This document shows, piece after piece, positions 25,195 through 33,942 of a stretch of DNA of 64,000 bases. Location: the NCBI GenBank assembly GCA_045639125.1, contig JAZUCL010000006.1, positions 1 through 64,000 of the forward strand, in the 5' to 3' direction. The stretch is from JAZUCL01 sp045639125 (GTDB lineage: Bacteria > Bacillota > Clostridia > Oscillospirales > QAMX01). How positions within the stretch are numbered: position 1 is the first letter of the stretch; each line of letters opens with the position of its first letter. The position numbers and the translations under genes are program-made. The notes below the pieces were generated by a model. That model made no database searches. It saw only the letters and a list, made by a program, of their open reading frames with translations, and was not told where the DNA came from.

Positions 25195-26051
25195 CCTTTT
25201 AGTCCTCCTTTCGCTACGCCTTCCATTATTCCCTTTCGGAATATGAGAAACAGAACAATAAGAGGTATTGATATAACGACAACAGCCGCCATCATGGCAG
25301 GTATATTCTCTCTGCCAAAGCCGTTTTCACGTATCTCCTGTATGCCGTTAGACACAAGAAAGTATGCCGCATCGTCAGTAATAAGGCGAGGCCATACGTA
25401 AGAGTTCCAGCACTCAATTACTTTAAGTATTGTAATAGTTACAATAGTAGGACGACAGATAGGCAGCAATATACGTCTTAGGAATGTAAAACGCCTTGCT
25501 CCGTCAACACGAGATGCAAGATACAACTCGTTTGGTACCTGTGCGAATCGTTCTCTAAGCAGATAGATGTAGAAAATGGAAGCGGCAGACGGGAGAATAA
25601 GACCGACAAACGTATTTCGCCAGTTTAGATTTGTAATCGTCATATAGTTTGTAATTATCACAAGTTCGTTTGGAATCATCATCAGAGCAAGGAATGCAGT
25701 AAATACAATATCCTTGCCACGAAAGTCAAGACGTGCAAAGGCAAATGATGCAGGAATAGTAATTAAAAGCATAAGTGCCGTAGTAGCCACAGTATATATA
25801 ATAGTATTTATAAAGTAGCCGCCAAGAGGCACGGCAGAAAATGCGTCTATGTAGTTTTGGAATGTAGGCGTTAGAGTATAGAGTGCAGGGATATGCTCTG
25901 AGGCATACGCACCGTAACTTTTGACAGATGTTAAAATCATCCAGTAGAAAGGGAACAGTACCACAACCGCCCACAGACTCAGACCTGCAAAAATCAGAGT
26001 CTTTATTGGTATATTTATTGAAGTCTTTTTCACAATTTCACACTCCGTCAA
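25191..26051 (-). CDS. Sugar ABC transporter permease (MalG/UgpE type)
   Basis: 286 residues, six predicted spans. Inner-membrane half of an importer. The EAA loop that contacts the ATPase is LASRVDGARRFTFLRRILLPICRPTI; the N-terminus has FPFYWMILTSVKS typical of this group. Overlaps the upstream permease by 4 bases and the binding-protein gene by 4 bases, so the three are translationally coupled. Confidence 0.9.
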   Translation of the reverse strand: MTECEIVKKTSINIPIKTLIFAGLSLWAVVVLFPFYWMILTSVKSYGAYASEHIPALYTLTPTFQNYIDAFSAVPLGGYFINTIIYTVATTALMLLITIPASFAFARLDFRGKDIVFTAFLALMMIPNELVIITNYMTITNLNWRNTFVGLILPSAASIFYIYLLRERFAQVPNELYLASRVDGARRFTFLRRILLPICRPTIVTITILKVIECWNSYVWPRLITDDAAYFLVSNGIQEIRENGFGRENIPAMMAAVVVISIPLIVLFLIFRKGIMEGVAKGGLKG

Positions 26052-26941
26052 TAGAAGTTGTGGCGGCGACTAAGGGCAAGATTTGCAACAGTTATAGTAA
26101 GGACGATGGCAAAAAGGATAATTGCCGCCGCCGATGCGTAGGACGGATAACCGCCGCCGACACCATAGAGCATATCATAGACGTAGCCGACAATGGTATT
26201 CATTTCTGCGGCATTTAAGTCTGTTCCAAACAGTGCTACCGCATCGGAATATGCCTTAAACGCACCTATAAAACCTGTTACAACAAGGTATGACAGCGTA
26301 GGTGAAATCATAGGCAAAGTAATCTTCCAAAACACTCGGCTTTTAGAAGCAGAATCCACTTTTGCCGCCTTATAATATGTATCGTCAACGCCTGCCAAAG
26401 CACTTGTCAGCAGTAAAATCTTAAAGGGCATGACAACCCAAATTGTGTAGACGCATAAAACGAGCATCTTCGCCCAATATGGACCTTGAATAAAGTCTAT
26501 TGCCTCCATACCAAATGCTGACAGACATAAGTTTACAAGACCGTCTGTGTATGCTGTCTTTTGGAATAAAATCATAAAGACAAGACCGACAGCCAACGTA
26601 TTTGTTACGTAGGGCAAAAAGAATACAGTCTGATACAGACTTCTAAGTTTTGTAATTGATACAAGCCCGACTGATATGACAAGGGCAAGTATCGTTGATA
26701 GCGGTACTGTAACTGCAACGAGAATGAAAGTGTTCTTTATTGCCTGTAAAAAGTATGGGTCACGAAGTACAAATGAGTAGTTGTAGATACCTATGCCGTC
26801 ATAAGTACCTGAAGCGGAGTTCATGCCCTCCTCAAAGGAGTAGATAAATACGTCTATTAAAGGGTAGACCATAAATACCAAGAGGAAAATACCGGCAGGC
26901 AAAAGATACAGCCACGCACCGTATCTTTCTTTCTTCTTCAT
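26048..26941 (-). CDS. Sugar ABC transporter permease (MalF/UgpA type)
   Basis: 297 residues with six predicted spans: ERYGAWLYLLPAGIFLLVFMVYPL at the start, PYVTNTLAVGLVFMILF in the middle, and an EAA-like loop YYKAAKVDSASKSRVFWKITLPMISP. I use ATG 26941, directly after the stop of the ATPase gene with a GGAGG site inside that gene's end; the longer frame lacks similarity. It pairs with the MalG-type permease downstream. Confidence 0.9.
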   Translation of the reverse strand: MKKKERYGAWLYLLPAGIFLLVFMVYPLIDVFIYSFEEGMNSASGTYDGIGIYNYSFVLRDPYFLQAIKNTFILVAVTVPLSTILALVISVGLVSITKLRSLYQTVFFLPYVTNTLAVGLVFMILFQKTAYTDGLVNLCLSAFGMEAIDFIQGPYWAKMLVLCVYTIWVVMPFKILLLTSALAGVDDTYYKAAKVDSASKSRVFWKITLPMISPTLSYLVVTGFIGAFKAYSDAVALFGTDLNAAEMNTIVGYVYDMLYGVGGGYPSYASAAAIILFAIVLTITVANLALSRRHNFY

Positions 26942-26942
26942 A

Positions 26943-28070
26943 CTATTCCTCCGTTTTTTCTCCAACGTATACACGCTCCTCTGTTTCTGCATCAAACAGG
27001 AACACCTCTGACGGCTCTATGAAAAAGTGGGCTGTTTTCTTACTCTTTGTATTAACTATAGCAAAATGACGCTCTGTGCCGTGGATAATTGCTCGTACTT
27101 TATCCTCTGTTTCAGGGTGGTTGCCGATAAAGAGGACTTGTGGTACTGACCAAAGGGACTCACGGTTGATTTCGAGAGGTCCGTTTTCGTCATCATATAT
27201 AAATCCCTCAGGACGAATTGCGGCAATCACGTCTCTGTCTTTGACACAAGGGGTATCCATTACGCAAGCATCACCGATGTACAACTTCTCGTCACGTACT
27301 TTTGCACGGAAACGAGTTGCAGGGATAGAACCGATAAATGACGCAACGAATAAATTTACAGGGTCTTCATAAATCTCTTTTGGAGTGCCAAATTGCTGTA
27401 ATACGCCGTCATTCATTACAAGAATATAGTCACACACAACCATCGCTTCGTCTTGGTCGTGAGTGACAAACAGGGTGGTGAGTTGAGTTTCAAGTTGTAT
27501 AAAGCGTATTTCCTCACGAGTTACAAGTCGAAGTCTTGCGTCAAGGTTGGACAAAGGCTCGTCAAGAAGAAGCAGTGACGGTTTCTTCGACAACGCTCTT
27601 GCGATAGCAACACGCTGTTGCTGACCGCCCGACAACTCACGAGGCAGACGGGAAAGCATATCGGAAATGCCTACAATTTTTGCCGCTCTATGTGCAAGGT
27701 CAAGCATCTCCTCTTTCGACAATCGGCGTTCGCCTTTAAGGTTTTCTAAAGGAAATAAAATATTTTCAAGGACTGTCATGTGTGGGTACAAAGCGTAGTT
27801 TTGGAATACAAGTCCCACATCTCTATCCTCAGCAGGAAGTTCGGTAACATCTTTTCCGTCAAAGAGAATTTTTCCCTTTGTCGGCTCAGTAAGCCCTGCA
27901 ATCATGTTAAGCAGTGTACTTTTACCACAACCTGACGGGCCTAAAATTCCAACAAGGTTTCCGCTTGGTATTTCAACGGAGATATTGTCAACAGCGACAG
28001 TCCCTTTCTTAGATTTTCTCTTGGCCGGATATTTCTTTGTCAGATTTTTCAATGTAACGTAAGTTGACAT
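26943..28070 (-). CDS. Sugar ABC transporter ATP-binding protein (UgpC/MsmK type)
   Basis: 375 residues. Walker A GPSGCGKST, Q-loop VFQNYALYPHMTV, signature LSGGQQQRVAIARAL, Walker B LLLLDEPLSNLDARLR and switch His in FVTHDQDEA. A C-terminal TOBE regulatory domain (about residues 245-375) places it with carbohydrate importers of the CUT1 class. It is first in the operon, 55 bases downstream of a promoter with an overlapping palindrome (28125-28153). Confidence 0.94.
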   Translation of the reverse strand: MSTYVTLKNLTKKYPAKRKSKKGTVAVDNISVEIPSGNLVGILGPSGCGKSTLLNMIAGLTEPTKGKILFDGKDVTELPAEDRDVGLVFQNYALYPHMTVLENILFPLENLKGERRLSKEEMLDLAHRAAKIVGISDMLSRLPRELSGGQQQRVAIARALSKKPSLLLLDEPLSNLDARLRLVTREEIRFIQLETQLTTLFVTHDQDEAMVVCDYILVMNDGVLQQFGTPKEIYEDPVNLFVASFIGSIPATRFRAKVRDEKLYIGDACVMDTPCVKDRDVIAAIRPEGFIYDDENGPLEINRESLWSVPQVLFIGNHPETEDKVRAIIHGTERHFAIVNTKSKKTAHFFIEPSEVFLFDAETEERVYVGEKTEE

Positions 28071-28124
28071 AAAAGATACTTCCTTTCGTGAGTTAAAACG
28101 GCTGATTTTTGTGCCTATGTTCCC

Positions 28125-28153
28125 ATTTTAGACTAAATTACACGTTTAGTCAA
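28125..28153 (-). promoter_or_regulatory. Promoter with embedded palindrome for the sugar ABC operon
   Basis: Leftward: -35 TTGACT (28153-28148), 17-base spacer, -10 TAAAAT (28130-28125). The inverted repeat GACTAAA/TTTAGTC (28131-28137 with 28145-28151) fills the spacer and part of the -35, where a repressor would block RNA polymerase. Confidence 0.68.
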
Positions 28154-28266
28154 TGCTTTTATTCGTATATGTGGAAATGATGTTGTAATAAAATCCTATT
28201 AAATTCATACCTTGACAAGCCGTTTTGTTAATATTGTCACAAATTATGTTAAAATGTCTAAAACCC

Positions 28267-28295
28267 TTGATATCTTGAGAAAAAACTTGTATAAT
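28267..28295 (+). promoter_or_regulatory. Promoter of the redox operon (mdh-hdr-flx-frd-fum)
   Basis: -35 TTGATA (28267-28272), 17-base spacer, consensus -10 TATAAT (28290-28295). It leaves a leader of about 120 bases before the first gene. The 349-bp gap from 28071 to 28419 holds this, the divergent ABC promoter and the leader hairpin, and no gene. Confidence 0.72.
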
Positions 28296-28337
28296 GTAAG
28301 TGTGTGTTTGTACACAGATAGCAGACACAAATGAAAA

Positions 28338-28361
28338 CAAGACGTATGATTTTACGTCTTG
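28338..28361 (+). other. Stem-loop in the leader of the redox operon
   Basis: 9-bp perfect stem CAAGACGTA (28338-28346) with TACGTCTTG (28353-28361) and a 6-base loop, in the untranslated leader. It is followed by GAAAAATTAG, not a T run, so it is not an intrinsic terminator; mRNA stability or protein binding is possible. Confidence 0.5.
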
Positions 28362-28419
28362 GAAAAATTAGAAAATTACAGTATGCCAAGCCTTGTTTTA
28401 CATGGCGGAAGGAGCGAAC

Positions 28420-29367
28420 ATGAAAAGAAAAATTGCAATCATCGGAGCCGGTAGCGTTGGTGCTACAATCGCATATACTCTGTCCTTGTCCGACACGGCA
28501 TCGGAAATCGTTTTAATCGACATCAATCGCAATAAGGCTGATGGCGAGGCGATGGATATTATCCAAGGTGCAAGTTTCCGTGACCCCATCTCCGTTATTT
28601 CAGGCGACTATGAGGACGCAAAAGATGCTGATGCTGTAGTTATCACATCCGGTATCGCTCGTAAGCCCGGTCAGACTCGTCTTGAACTGACTCAGACTAA
28701 CGTAAACATATTAAAGGAAATTGCTCCAAGGATTGCAGCAGTCGCACCAAATGCTCTGTATGTTATCGTTTCTAATCCGGTCGACATAATGACCTACGTA
28801 TTTACTAAAATTTCAGGCATTCCTGAAAGACAGATTATCGGTTCCGGTACTCTTCTTGATACAGCACGTCTCCGTCATGGTCTTTCTGCACATTATAATG
28901 TGGCTCAGAAGAATATCCACGCTTACGTTTTCGGTGAGCATGGTGACACTTCTTTTGTTCCTTGGTCTCTTGCAAATATTTCAGGTATAAGCCTTGATGA
29001 GTACGCTGAGTCTATGAACTCTTTAGGCAGAGAGGTTGCTGCTCTTGACCGTGACGCTCTTGTTGACTACGTTCATACATCTGGCGGTGAGATAATCAAG
29101 CGTAAAGGTGCTACTTTCTACGCTGTCAGCGTATCTGTTTGCAACTTATTAAATGTACTGTTTGCATCAAATGAGTCAATTACAACTGTATCTACCATGA
29201 TGCATGGTGAGTACGGTCTTGAGGACGTTGCTCTCTCTACTCTTACTCTTATCGGTCCAAAAGGTGTATACGCTCGTGTCGAGCCGCAACTGACTGATGA
29301 AGAGTTGGCAAAGATGCGTCACAGTGCTGACGTACTCAAGGAGATTATCTCTCAAATTAAACTGTAA
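28420..29367 (+). CDS. mdh: Malate dehydrogenase-like member of the lactate/malate dehydrogenase family
   Basis: 315 residues. NAD-binding IIGAGSVGATIAYTL and acidic residue in VLIDINR (NADH-type). Catalytic GEHGDTSFVPWS and substrate Arg in LLDTARLR. In the specificity loop the sequence is ARKPGQTRLEL: residue 81 is Arg, the oxaloacetate/malate-type residue (E. coli MDH has ARKPGMDR), where classical LDH has Gln. Automated annotation would likely say L-lactate dehydrogenase; some clostridial LDH-labelled proteins also carry Arg here, so activity needs testing. ATG 28420 has GGAAGGAG upstream. It heads an operon encoding fumarase and a fumarate reductase, which favours malate. Confidence 0.8.
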   Translation: MKRKIAIIGAGSVGATIAYTLSLSDTASEIVLIDINRNKADGEAMDIIQGASFRDPISVISGDYEDAKDADAVVITSGIARKPGQTRLELTQTNVNILKEIAPRIAAVAPNALYVIVSNPVDIMTYVFTKISGIPERQIIGSGTLLDTARLRHGLSAHYNVAQKNIHAYVFGEHGDTSFVPWSLANISGISLDEYAESMNSLGREVAALDRDALVDYVHTSGGEIIKRKGATFYAVSVSVCNLLNVLFASNESITTVSTMMHGEYGLEDVALSTLTLIGPKGVYARVEPQLTDEELAKMRHSADVLKEIISQIKL

Positions 29368-29399
29368 AAATACGAATTTCCGTGAAAGGAGATACGATT

Positions 29400-30191
29400 A
29401 TGACATTTAGTTATTATCCCGGCTGTACCTTGCGTACAAAAGCCAAGGATTTAGATGCTTATGCAAGGGCGTCAGCAAACGCTCTCGGCATTACATTAAG
29501 AGAAATTGAAAATTGGCAGTGCTGTGGTGGAGTATATCCATTAGGCAGTGACGAAATTGCGTCAAAACTTTCTTGCGTTCGTGCCCTTGCAGACGCAAGA
29601 GATAAGGGCGAAGACTTAGTTACTATGTGCTCTGCATGCCACCACGTTATGAAACGTGTCAATGACGACATGAAAAACGTGGCAGACATTCAAACAAGAG
29701 CCAACAACTACATGAAACTTGATACGCCCTACGTCGGTGAGACAAACGTACTCCACTTCTTAGAAGTGCTTCGTGACCGTATCGGTTTTGACGAACTTAA
29801 AAAGAAGGTAGTAAACCCATTAACTGATAGAAAAATCGGTGCATATTACGGCTGTCTGCTCCTTCGTCCCAGTAACGTCCTTGCATTTGATAATGCAGAA
29901 AATCCCACGATTATTGAGGACTTTATCCGTGCGTTAGGTGCAACACCTGTTATATACCCATACCGCAACGAGTGTTGTGGCGGTTATATTTCCTTAAAAG
30001 AGCCACAAAAGGCAAAGTCCCTTTGTGAAGACATCGGTGAAAGTGCTAAGAGTTTTGGTGCAGACTGTCTTGTGACTGCTTGCCCGCTTTGCAGATACAA
30101 CTTGTCTAAGTCACAGCAGTTGCCTGTTTTGTACTTTACCGAGTTGTTGGCTGAAGCCCTTGGCGTAAAGGAGAGTGCTTTCAATGGCTAA
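29400..30191 (+). CDS. hdrB: HdrB-like subunit, CCG-domain protein
   Basis: 263 residues, homologous to subunit B of heterodisulfide reductase, which carries unusual non-cubane iron-sulfur clusters at the disulfide site. Two CCG motifs are complete: C9 ... C41 C42 ... C77-x2-C80 (CX31CCX34CXXC), and a second with YYGCLLLRPSN, ECCGGYISL and CPLCRYN. ATG 29400 has AAAGGAGA upstream. It overlaps hdrC by 8 bases. The true electron acceptor is unknown; in methanogen thiol:fumarate reductase the same CCG module is fused to the iron-sulfur subunit. Confidence 0.92.
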   Translation: MTFSYYPGCTLRTKAKDLDAYARASANALGITLREIENWQCCGGVYPLGSDEIASKLSCVRALADARDKGEDLVTMCSACHHVMKRVNDDMKNVADIQTRANNYMKLDTPYVGETNVLHFLEVLRDRIGFDELKKKVVNPLTDRKIGAYYGCLLLRPSNVLAFDNAENPTIIEDFIRALGATPVIYPYRNECCGGYISLKEPQKAKSLCEDIGESAKSFGADCLVTACPLCRYNLSKSQQLPVLYFTELLAEALGVKESAFNG

Positions 30192-30567
30192 AACACAGGC
30201 GGATAGAATCCGTGAAATTGGCAATGTCAATCCACGAAAGTGTATGAAGTGCGGAAAGTGTAGTGCTACCTGCCCATCATTTGACGAGATGGATATTAAG
30301 CCTCATCAGTTTGTAAGTTATGTGGAAAATGAGAATATTGAGGCACTTTTAGAGAGTAAAACTCTTTGGACGTGTTTAAGTTGCTTTGCCTGTGTGGAGC
30401 GTTGCCCGAGAGATGTACAGCCGGCAAAAGTAATTGATGCGGCACGTCAAGTTGTCGTTCGTCAAAAGGGCGGCAACTACTTGACAGCAAATGAAATTCC
30501 GGAAATTATTGACGACGAAACTCCACAGCAACTTTTAGTCAGTGCTTTCCGTAGATACAGGAGGTAG
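30184..30567 (+). CDS. hdrC: HdrC-like [4Fe-4S] subunit
   Basis: 127 residues with two CxxCxxCxxxCP motifs: CMKCGKCSATCPSFDEM (about 19-32) and CLSCFACVERCPRDVQ (about 65-78), the dicluster ferredoxin pattern of HdrC that passes electrons between HdrA and HdrB. ATG 30184 lies inside the end of hdrB. 127 residues is short compared with methanogen HdrC (about 180) but complete in cluster motifs. Confidence 0.92.
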   Translation: MAKTQADRIREIGNVNPRKCMKCGKCSATCPSFDEMDIKPHQFVSYVENENIEALLESKTLWTCLSCFACVERCPRDVQPAKVIDAARQVVVRQKGGNYLTANEIPEIIDDETPQQLLVSAFRRYRR

Positions 30568-30575
30568 GCGACACA

Positions 30576-32564
30576 ATGCAAAGAATAGGCGTATTTGTAT
30601 GTCATTGCGGATCAAATATTGCAGCGACTGTAGACGTAAATCGTGTCGTTGAACTTGCTTTGCAAGAACCTGGCGTAGTCCATGCGGCTGAGTATCCGTA
30701 TATGTGTTCTGAGGCAGGACAGCAGAAAGTGCAAGCGGCAATTAAGGAGTTTAATCTTACCGGTATTGTCGTATGTTCCTGTTCTCCTCGTATGCACGAG
30801 GCAACATTCAGAAAATGTGCCGCACGTGCAGGACTTAATCCCTACATGGTTGAGATTGCTAATATCCGTGAGCATTGTTCATGGATTCACAAGGACGTTG
30901 AGGAGGCAACCTTAAAGGCTACAATCCTCATGCGTGCCGCTGTTGCAAAGGTGAATTTGAATACTCCTTTGCAGGCCGGCGAGAGCCTTGTAACAAAAAG
31001 AGCGTTAGTTATCGGCGGCGGTATCGCCGGTATCCAGACCGCCCTTGATATTGCAGACGCCGGCTACTTGGTAGATATTGTTGAGAAAACTCCGTCTATC
31101 GGTGGTCGTATGTCACAACTTGATAAAACTTTCCCAACTCTTGACTGTTCCGCTTGTATCCTAACTCCTAAGATGGTTGAGGCTGCGGCTCATGAGAATA
31201 TCAACATCTACACCTACTCTGAAGTTGAAAAGGTATCCGGCTTTGTCGGTGACTTTAGTGTTGATATTCGTGTCAAGGCAAGAAGCGTTGACGCCACTAA
31301 GTGTACCGGTTGCGGCTTGTGTCAGGAGAAATGTCCGTCTAAGAAAACTCCAAGCGAGTTTAATAGAGGTCTTGGTACAAGAAGTGCTATCTACACTCCC
31401 TTTGCTCAGGCTATCCCCAACGTGCCTGTAATCGACAGAGACGCTTGCATTAAGTTTAAGACAGGTAAGTGCGGTCTGTGCGAAAAGGTATGTCAGGCTA
31501 AGGCTATCGACTACGAGCAGAAAGATACTGTATTTACCGAGAAGTACGGTGCAATCGTTGTTGCAACCGGCTTTGATACGATAAATCTTGATAAGTACGA
31601 TGAGTACGCATATAATCAGTCAAAGGACGTTATCACTTCTCTTGAACTTGAACGTATTATGAATGCCGCAGGTCCTACAAAGGGTCACTTGGAGCGTCTT
31701 TCCGACGGCAAAGCACCAAAGGAAATTGTATTTGTACAATGTGTTGGCAGCCGTTGCTCAGATAGCCGTGGCAAGAGTTACTGTTCAAAAATCTGCTGTA
31801 TGTACACAGCAAAGCACGCTATGCTCATTCGTGACAAGTACCCAGATGTAAATGTTACGGTATTTTATATTGATGTGCGTACCCCCGGTAAGAACTTTGA
31901 TGAGTTCTACCGCCGTGCCGTTGAGGACTATGGCGTACATTATATAAAGGGACAAGTGGGTAAGGTAATTCCGCAAGCAGACGGCAGTTTGCTCGTACAG
32001 GCTTCCGACCTCTTAGACAATCGTCAGATTAAAATGAGTGCTGATATGGTTGTTCTCGCAACTGCCATTGAGCCTAACCCCGATGCAAGAAAACTTGCTA
32101 CTATGCTTACTGCAAGTATTGATACAAACGACTTTATCACTGAGGCACACCCGAAACTTCGACCTGTAGAGTCTCCCACAGCAGGTATCTTCCTGTCCGG
32201 TGTTTCTCAAGGCCCTAAGGATATTCCCGAAACGGTTGCACAAGCAGGTGCTGCGGCTGTCAAGGTAATCGGGCTTCTTGCCAAGGATAAGTTGACAACT
32301 AACCCATGTACCGCAAAGAGTGACGAACTTTTGTGTAACGGCTGTAGCGTTTGTCAAAACGTATGCCCGTACGGTGCTATTTCCTACGAGGAACGTGAAG
32401 TCAACGACCACGGTATCCGTGAAACACGCCGTATTGCAGTAGTTAACAACGCTCTTTGTCAGGGTTGCGGTGCTTGTACTGTAGCCTGCCCAAGCGGTGC
32501 TATGGACTTACAAGGATTTTCCAACCTGCAGATTATAGCGGAGGTAGATGCAATATGTCGATAA
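30576..32564 (+). CDS. hdrA: HdrA-like flavin- and iron-sulfur subunit (candidate bifurcating subunit)
   Basis: 662 residues. N-terminal Cys-rich domain (VCHCGSN, YMCSEAG, VCSCSPRMHEATFRKCA), then the FAD-binding region GGGIAGIQTALDIA, followed by IGGRMSQLDKTFPTLDCSAC, typical of HdrA. Further Cys clusters are CTGCGLCQEKCP, GKCGLCEKVC, CSKICCMYTAKHA, and two ferredoxin motifs at the C-terminus (CNGCSVCQNVCPYGA and CQGCGACTVACPSGA). In known Hdr complexes this flavin splits electron pairs between a high-potential acceptor and ferredoxin. It overlaps the MvhD-like gene by 10 bases. Confidence 0.94.
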   Translation: MQRIGVFVCHCGSNIAATVDVNRVVELALQEPGVVHAAEYPYMCSEAGQQKVQAAIKEFNLTGIVVCSCSPRMHEATFRKCAARAGLNPYMVEIANIREHCSWIHKDVEEATLKATILMRAAVAKVNLNTPLQAGESLVTKRALVIGGGIAGIQTALDIADAGYLVDIVEKTPSIGGRMSQLDKTFPTLDCSACILTPKMVEAAAHENINIYTYSEVEKVSGFVGDFSVDIRVKARSVDATKCTGCGLCQEKCPSKKTPSEFNRGLGTRSAIYTPFAQAIPNVPVIDRDACIKFKTGKCGLCEKVCQAKAIDYEQKDTVFTEKYGAIVVATGFDTINLDKYDEYAYNQSKDVITSLELERIMNAAGPTKGHLERLSDGKAPKEIVFVQCVGSRCSDSRGKSYCSKICCMYTAKHAMLIRDKYPDVNVTVFYIDVRTPGKNFDEFYRRAVEDYGVHYIKGQVGKVIPQADGSLLVQASDLLDNRQIKMSADMVVLATAIEPNPDARKLATMLTASIDTNDFITEAHPKLRPVESPTAGIFLSGVSQGPKDIPETVAQAGAAAVKVIGLLAKDKLTTNPCTAKSDELLCNGCSVCQNVCPYGAISYEEREVNDHGIRETRRIAVVNNALCQGCGACTVACPSGAMDLQGFSNLQIIAEVDAICR

Positions 32565-32992
32565 ATCAGGAATTTAAGCCAGTTATCGTAGCGTTTTGCT
32601 GTAACTGGTGCAGTTACGCCGGTGCTGACCTTGCAGGCTCTTCTCGTCTTAGTTACCCCGCAGATGTTAAGATTATCCGTGTGCCCTGTTCTTGCCGTGT
32701 AAACCCCATGTTTATTCTCCGTGCATTTGAAAAGGGTGCCGACGGTGTAATCCTGTGTGGTTGTCACCCCGGCGATTGCCACTACTCTACTGGTAACTAC
32801 TATACTCGCCGACGTATGACTCTTTTATTCTCCATGCTCGACTTTATGGGTGTGGAAAACGGCAGAACTCGTGTTGAATGGGTTTCCGCCGCTGAAGGTG
32901 TCAAGTTCTCTACCGTTATGAACGATTTCGTGGCGAAGATTACCTCCTTAGGTAAAAATGTTAGATTGGGGGATTTACGATGCAAAGACTAA
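32555..32992 (+). CDS. MvhD/FlxD-like [2Fe-2S] electron-transfer protein
   Basis: 145 residues of the hydrogenase delta-subunit/MvhD family, which links the electron-input module to HdrA. Conserved cysteines in FCCNWCSYAGADLAG, VPCSCRVNP and LCGCHPGDCHYSTGN. ATG 32555 (GCGGAGG upstream) overlaps hdrA; the longer frame has no similarity. It overlaps the next gene by 13 bases. Confidence 0.9.
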   Translation: MSINQEFKPVIVAFCCNWCSYAGADLAGSSRLSYPADVKIIRVPCSCRVNPMFILRAFEKGADGVILCGCHPGDCHYSTGNYYTRRRMTLLFSMLDFMGVENGRTRVEWVSAAEGVKFSTVMNDFVAKITSLGKNVRLGDLRCKD

Positions 32993-33939
32993 TTGCAAGA
33001 GCAAAAGAACTCATGTCTGACAACACGGTTGCACGTGTCCTTGCTTGGAAGAAAGGCGATCTCCCCTACGACCGAGAAGTTGCTTTCTTTGATACTGTGG
33101 AAAGCCTTGACAACCTTGTCTATGACGACTTTTGTGCCGCTAACTTGTCAAAGTATATGATTGAAGCGTCCAAACTTGAAGGTAAAACTTTAGTTTGCCT
33201 CAAGCCTTGCGATAGTTTCTCCTTTAACCAACTTGTTGCTGAACATCGTATTGACCGTGATAAAGCGTATATTATCGGTGTCGGCTGCCGTGGTAAACTT
33301 TCCGAGAATAAACTCCGTGAAAATGATATTAAGGGTATTCTTGATATTGAAGTGTGCGGTGATACACTTAACGTATCTACTCTTTACGGTGATAAGACGA
33401 TAGCGTATGCAGACGCAATGCTTTCAAGATGTCACGTTTGCCGTGGTAAGACTCATGCAGTTTGTGATGAAACCATGTTTGAGTCACAGGACACTACCGA
33501 TTCCGATCGTTTTGACGAGGTTCGTAAGATTGAGGCCATGTCTCCTGCTGAAAAGTTTGCATTTTTCAAAAACGAACTTTCAAAGTGTATCCGTTGTAAC
33601 GCTTGTCGCAACGTATGTCCCGCTTGCTCATGTCGTAAGTGTGTGTTCGACTCTACAAAGTTTGACTCACAGCAGAAGGCGAATGTAGATCCATTTGAAG
33701 AGAAAATGTTCCACATTATCCGTGCATTCCACGTTGCCGGTCGTTGTACCGACTGCGGCGAGTGTAGCAGAGTATGCCCTCAGGGTATCCCGCTCCATCT
33801 GTTTAACCGTAAATTCATTAAAGATATAAACGAACTCTACGGCGAGTATCAGGCAGGTGCCGATGTAAACGCAAAGCCGCCTCTTACTAACTATACCCAA
33901 GGCGATGCCGAGCCGAGTATCGTAGCAGAAAGGGGTTAA
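32980..33939 (+). CDS. Iron-sulfur protein with FrhB/FdhB-like N-domain and C-terminal 4Fe-4S dicluster (Flx-like)
   Basis: 319 residues. The middle (VCLKPCDSFSFNQLVAEHRI and IIGVGCRGKL) resembles the F420-hydrogenase/formate dehydrogenase beta family. Two 4Fe-4S motifs follow: CIRCNACRNVCPACSCRKC and CTDCGECSRVCPQGIPLH. It is part of the electron-input side between the MvhD-like protein and the FlxA-like flavoprotein, as in Flx(ABCD)-HdrABC loci. Family name is by resemblance; exact Flx letter uncertain. Confidence 0.82.
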   Translation: MQRLIARAKELMSDNTVARVLAWKKGDLPYDREVAFFDTVESLDNLVYDDFCAANLSKYMIEASKLEGKTLVCLKPCDSFSFNQLVAEHRIDRDKAYIIGVGCRGKLSENKLRENDIKGILDIEVCGDTLNVSTLYGDKTIAYADAMLSRCHVCRGKTHAVCDETMFESQDTTDSDRFDEVRKIEAMSPAEKFAFFKNELSKCIRCNACRNVCPACSCRKCVFDSTKFDSQQKANVDPFEEKMFHIIRAFHVAGRCTDCGECSRVCPQGIPLHLFNRKFIKDINELYGEYQAGADVNAKPPLTNYTQGDAEPSIVAERG

Positions 33940-33942
33940 GTC

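Noticed and set aside
28420..29367. Plain L-lactate dehydrogenase
   Set aside because: Not excluded by assay, but the Arg at the specificity position and the operon context favour malate; kept as a tested alternative in the finding.
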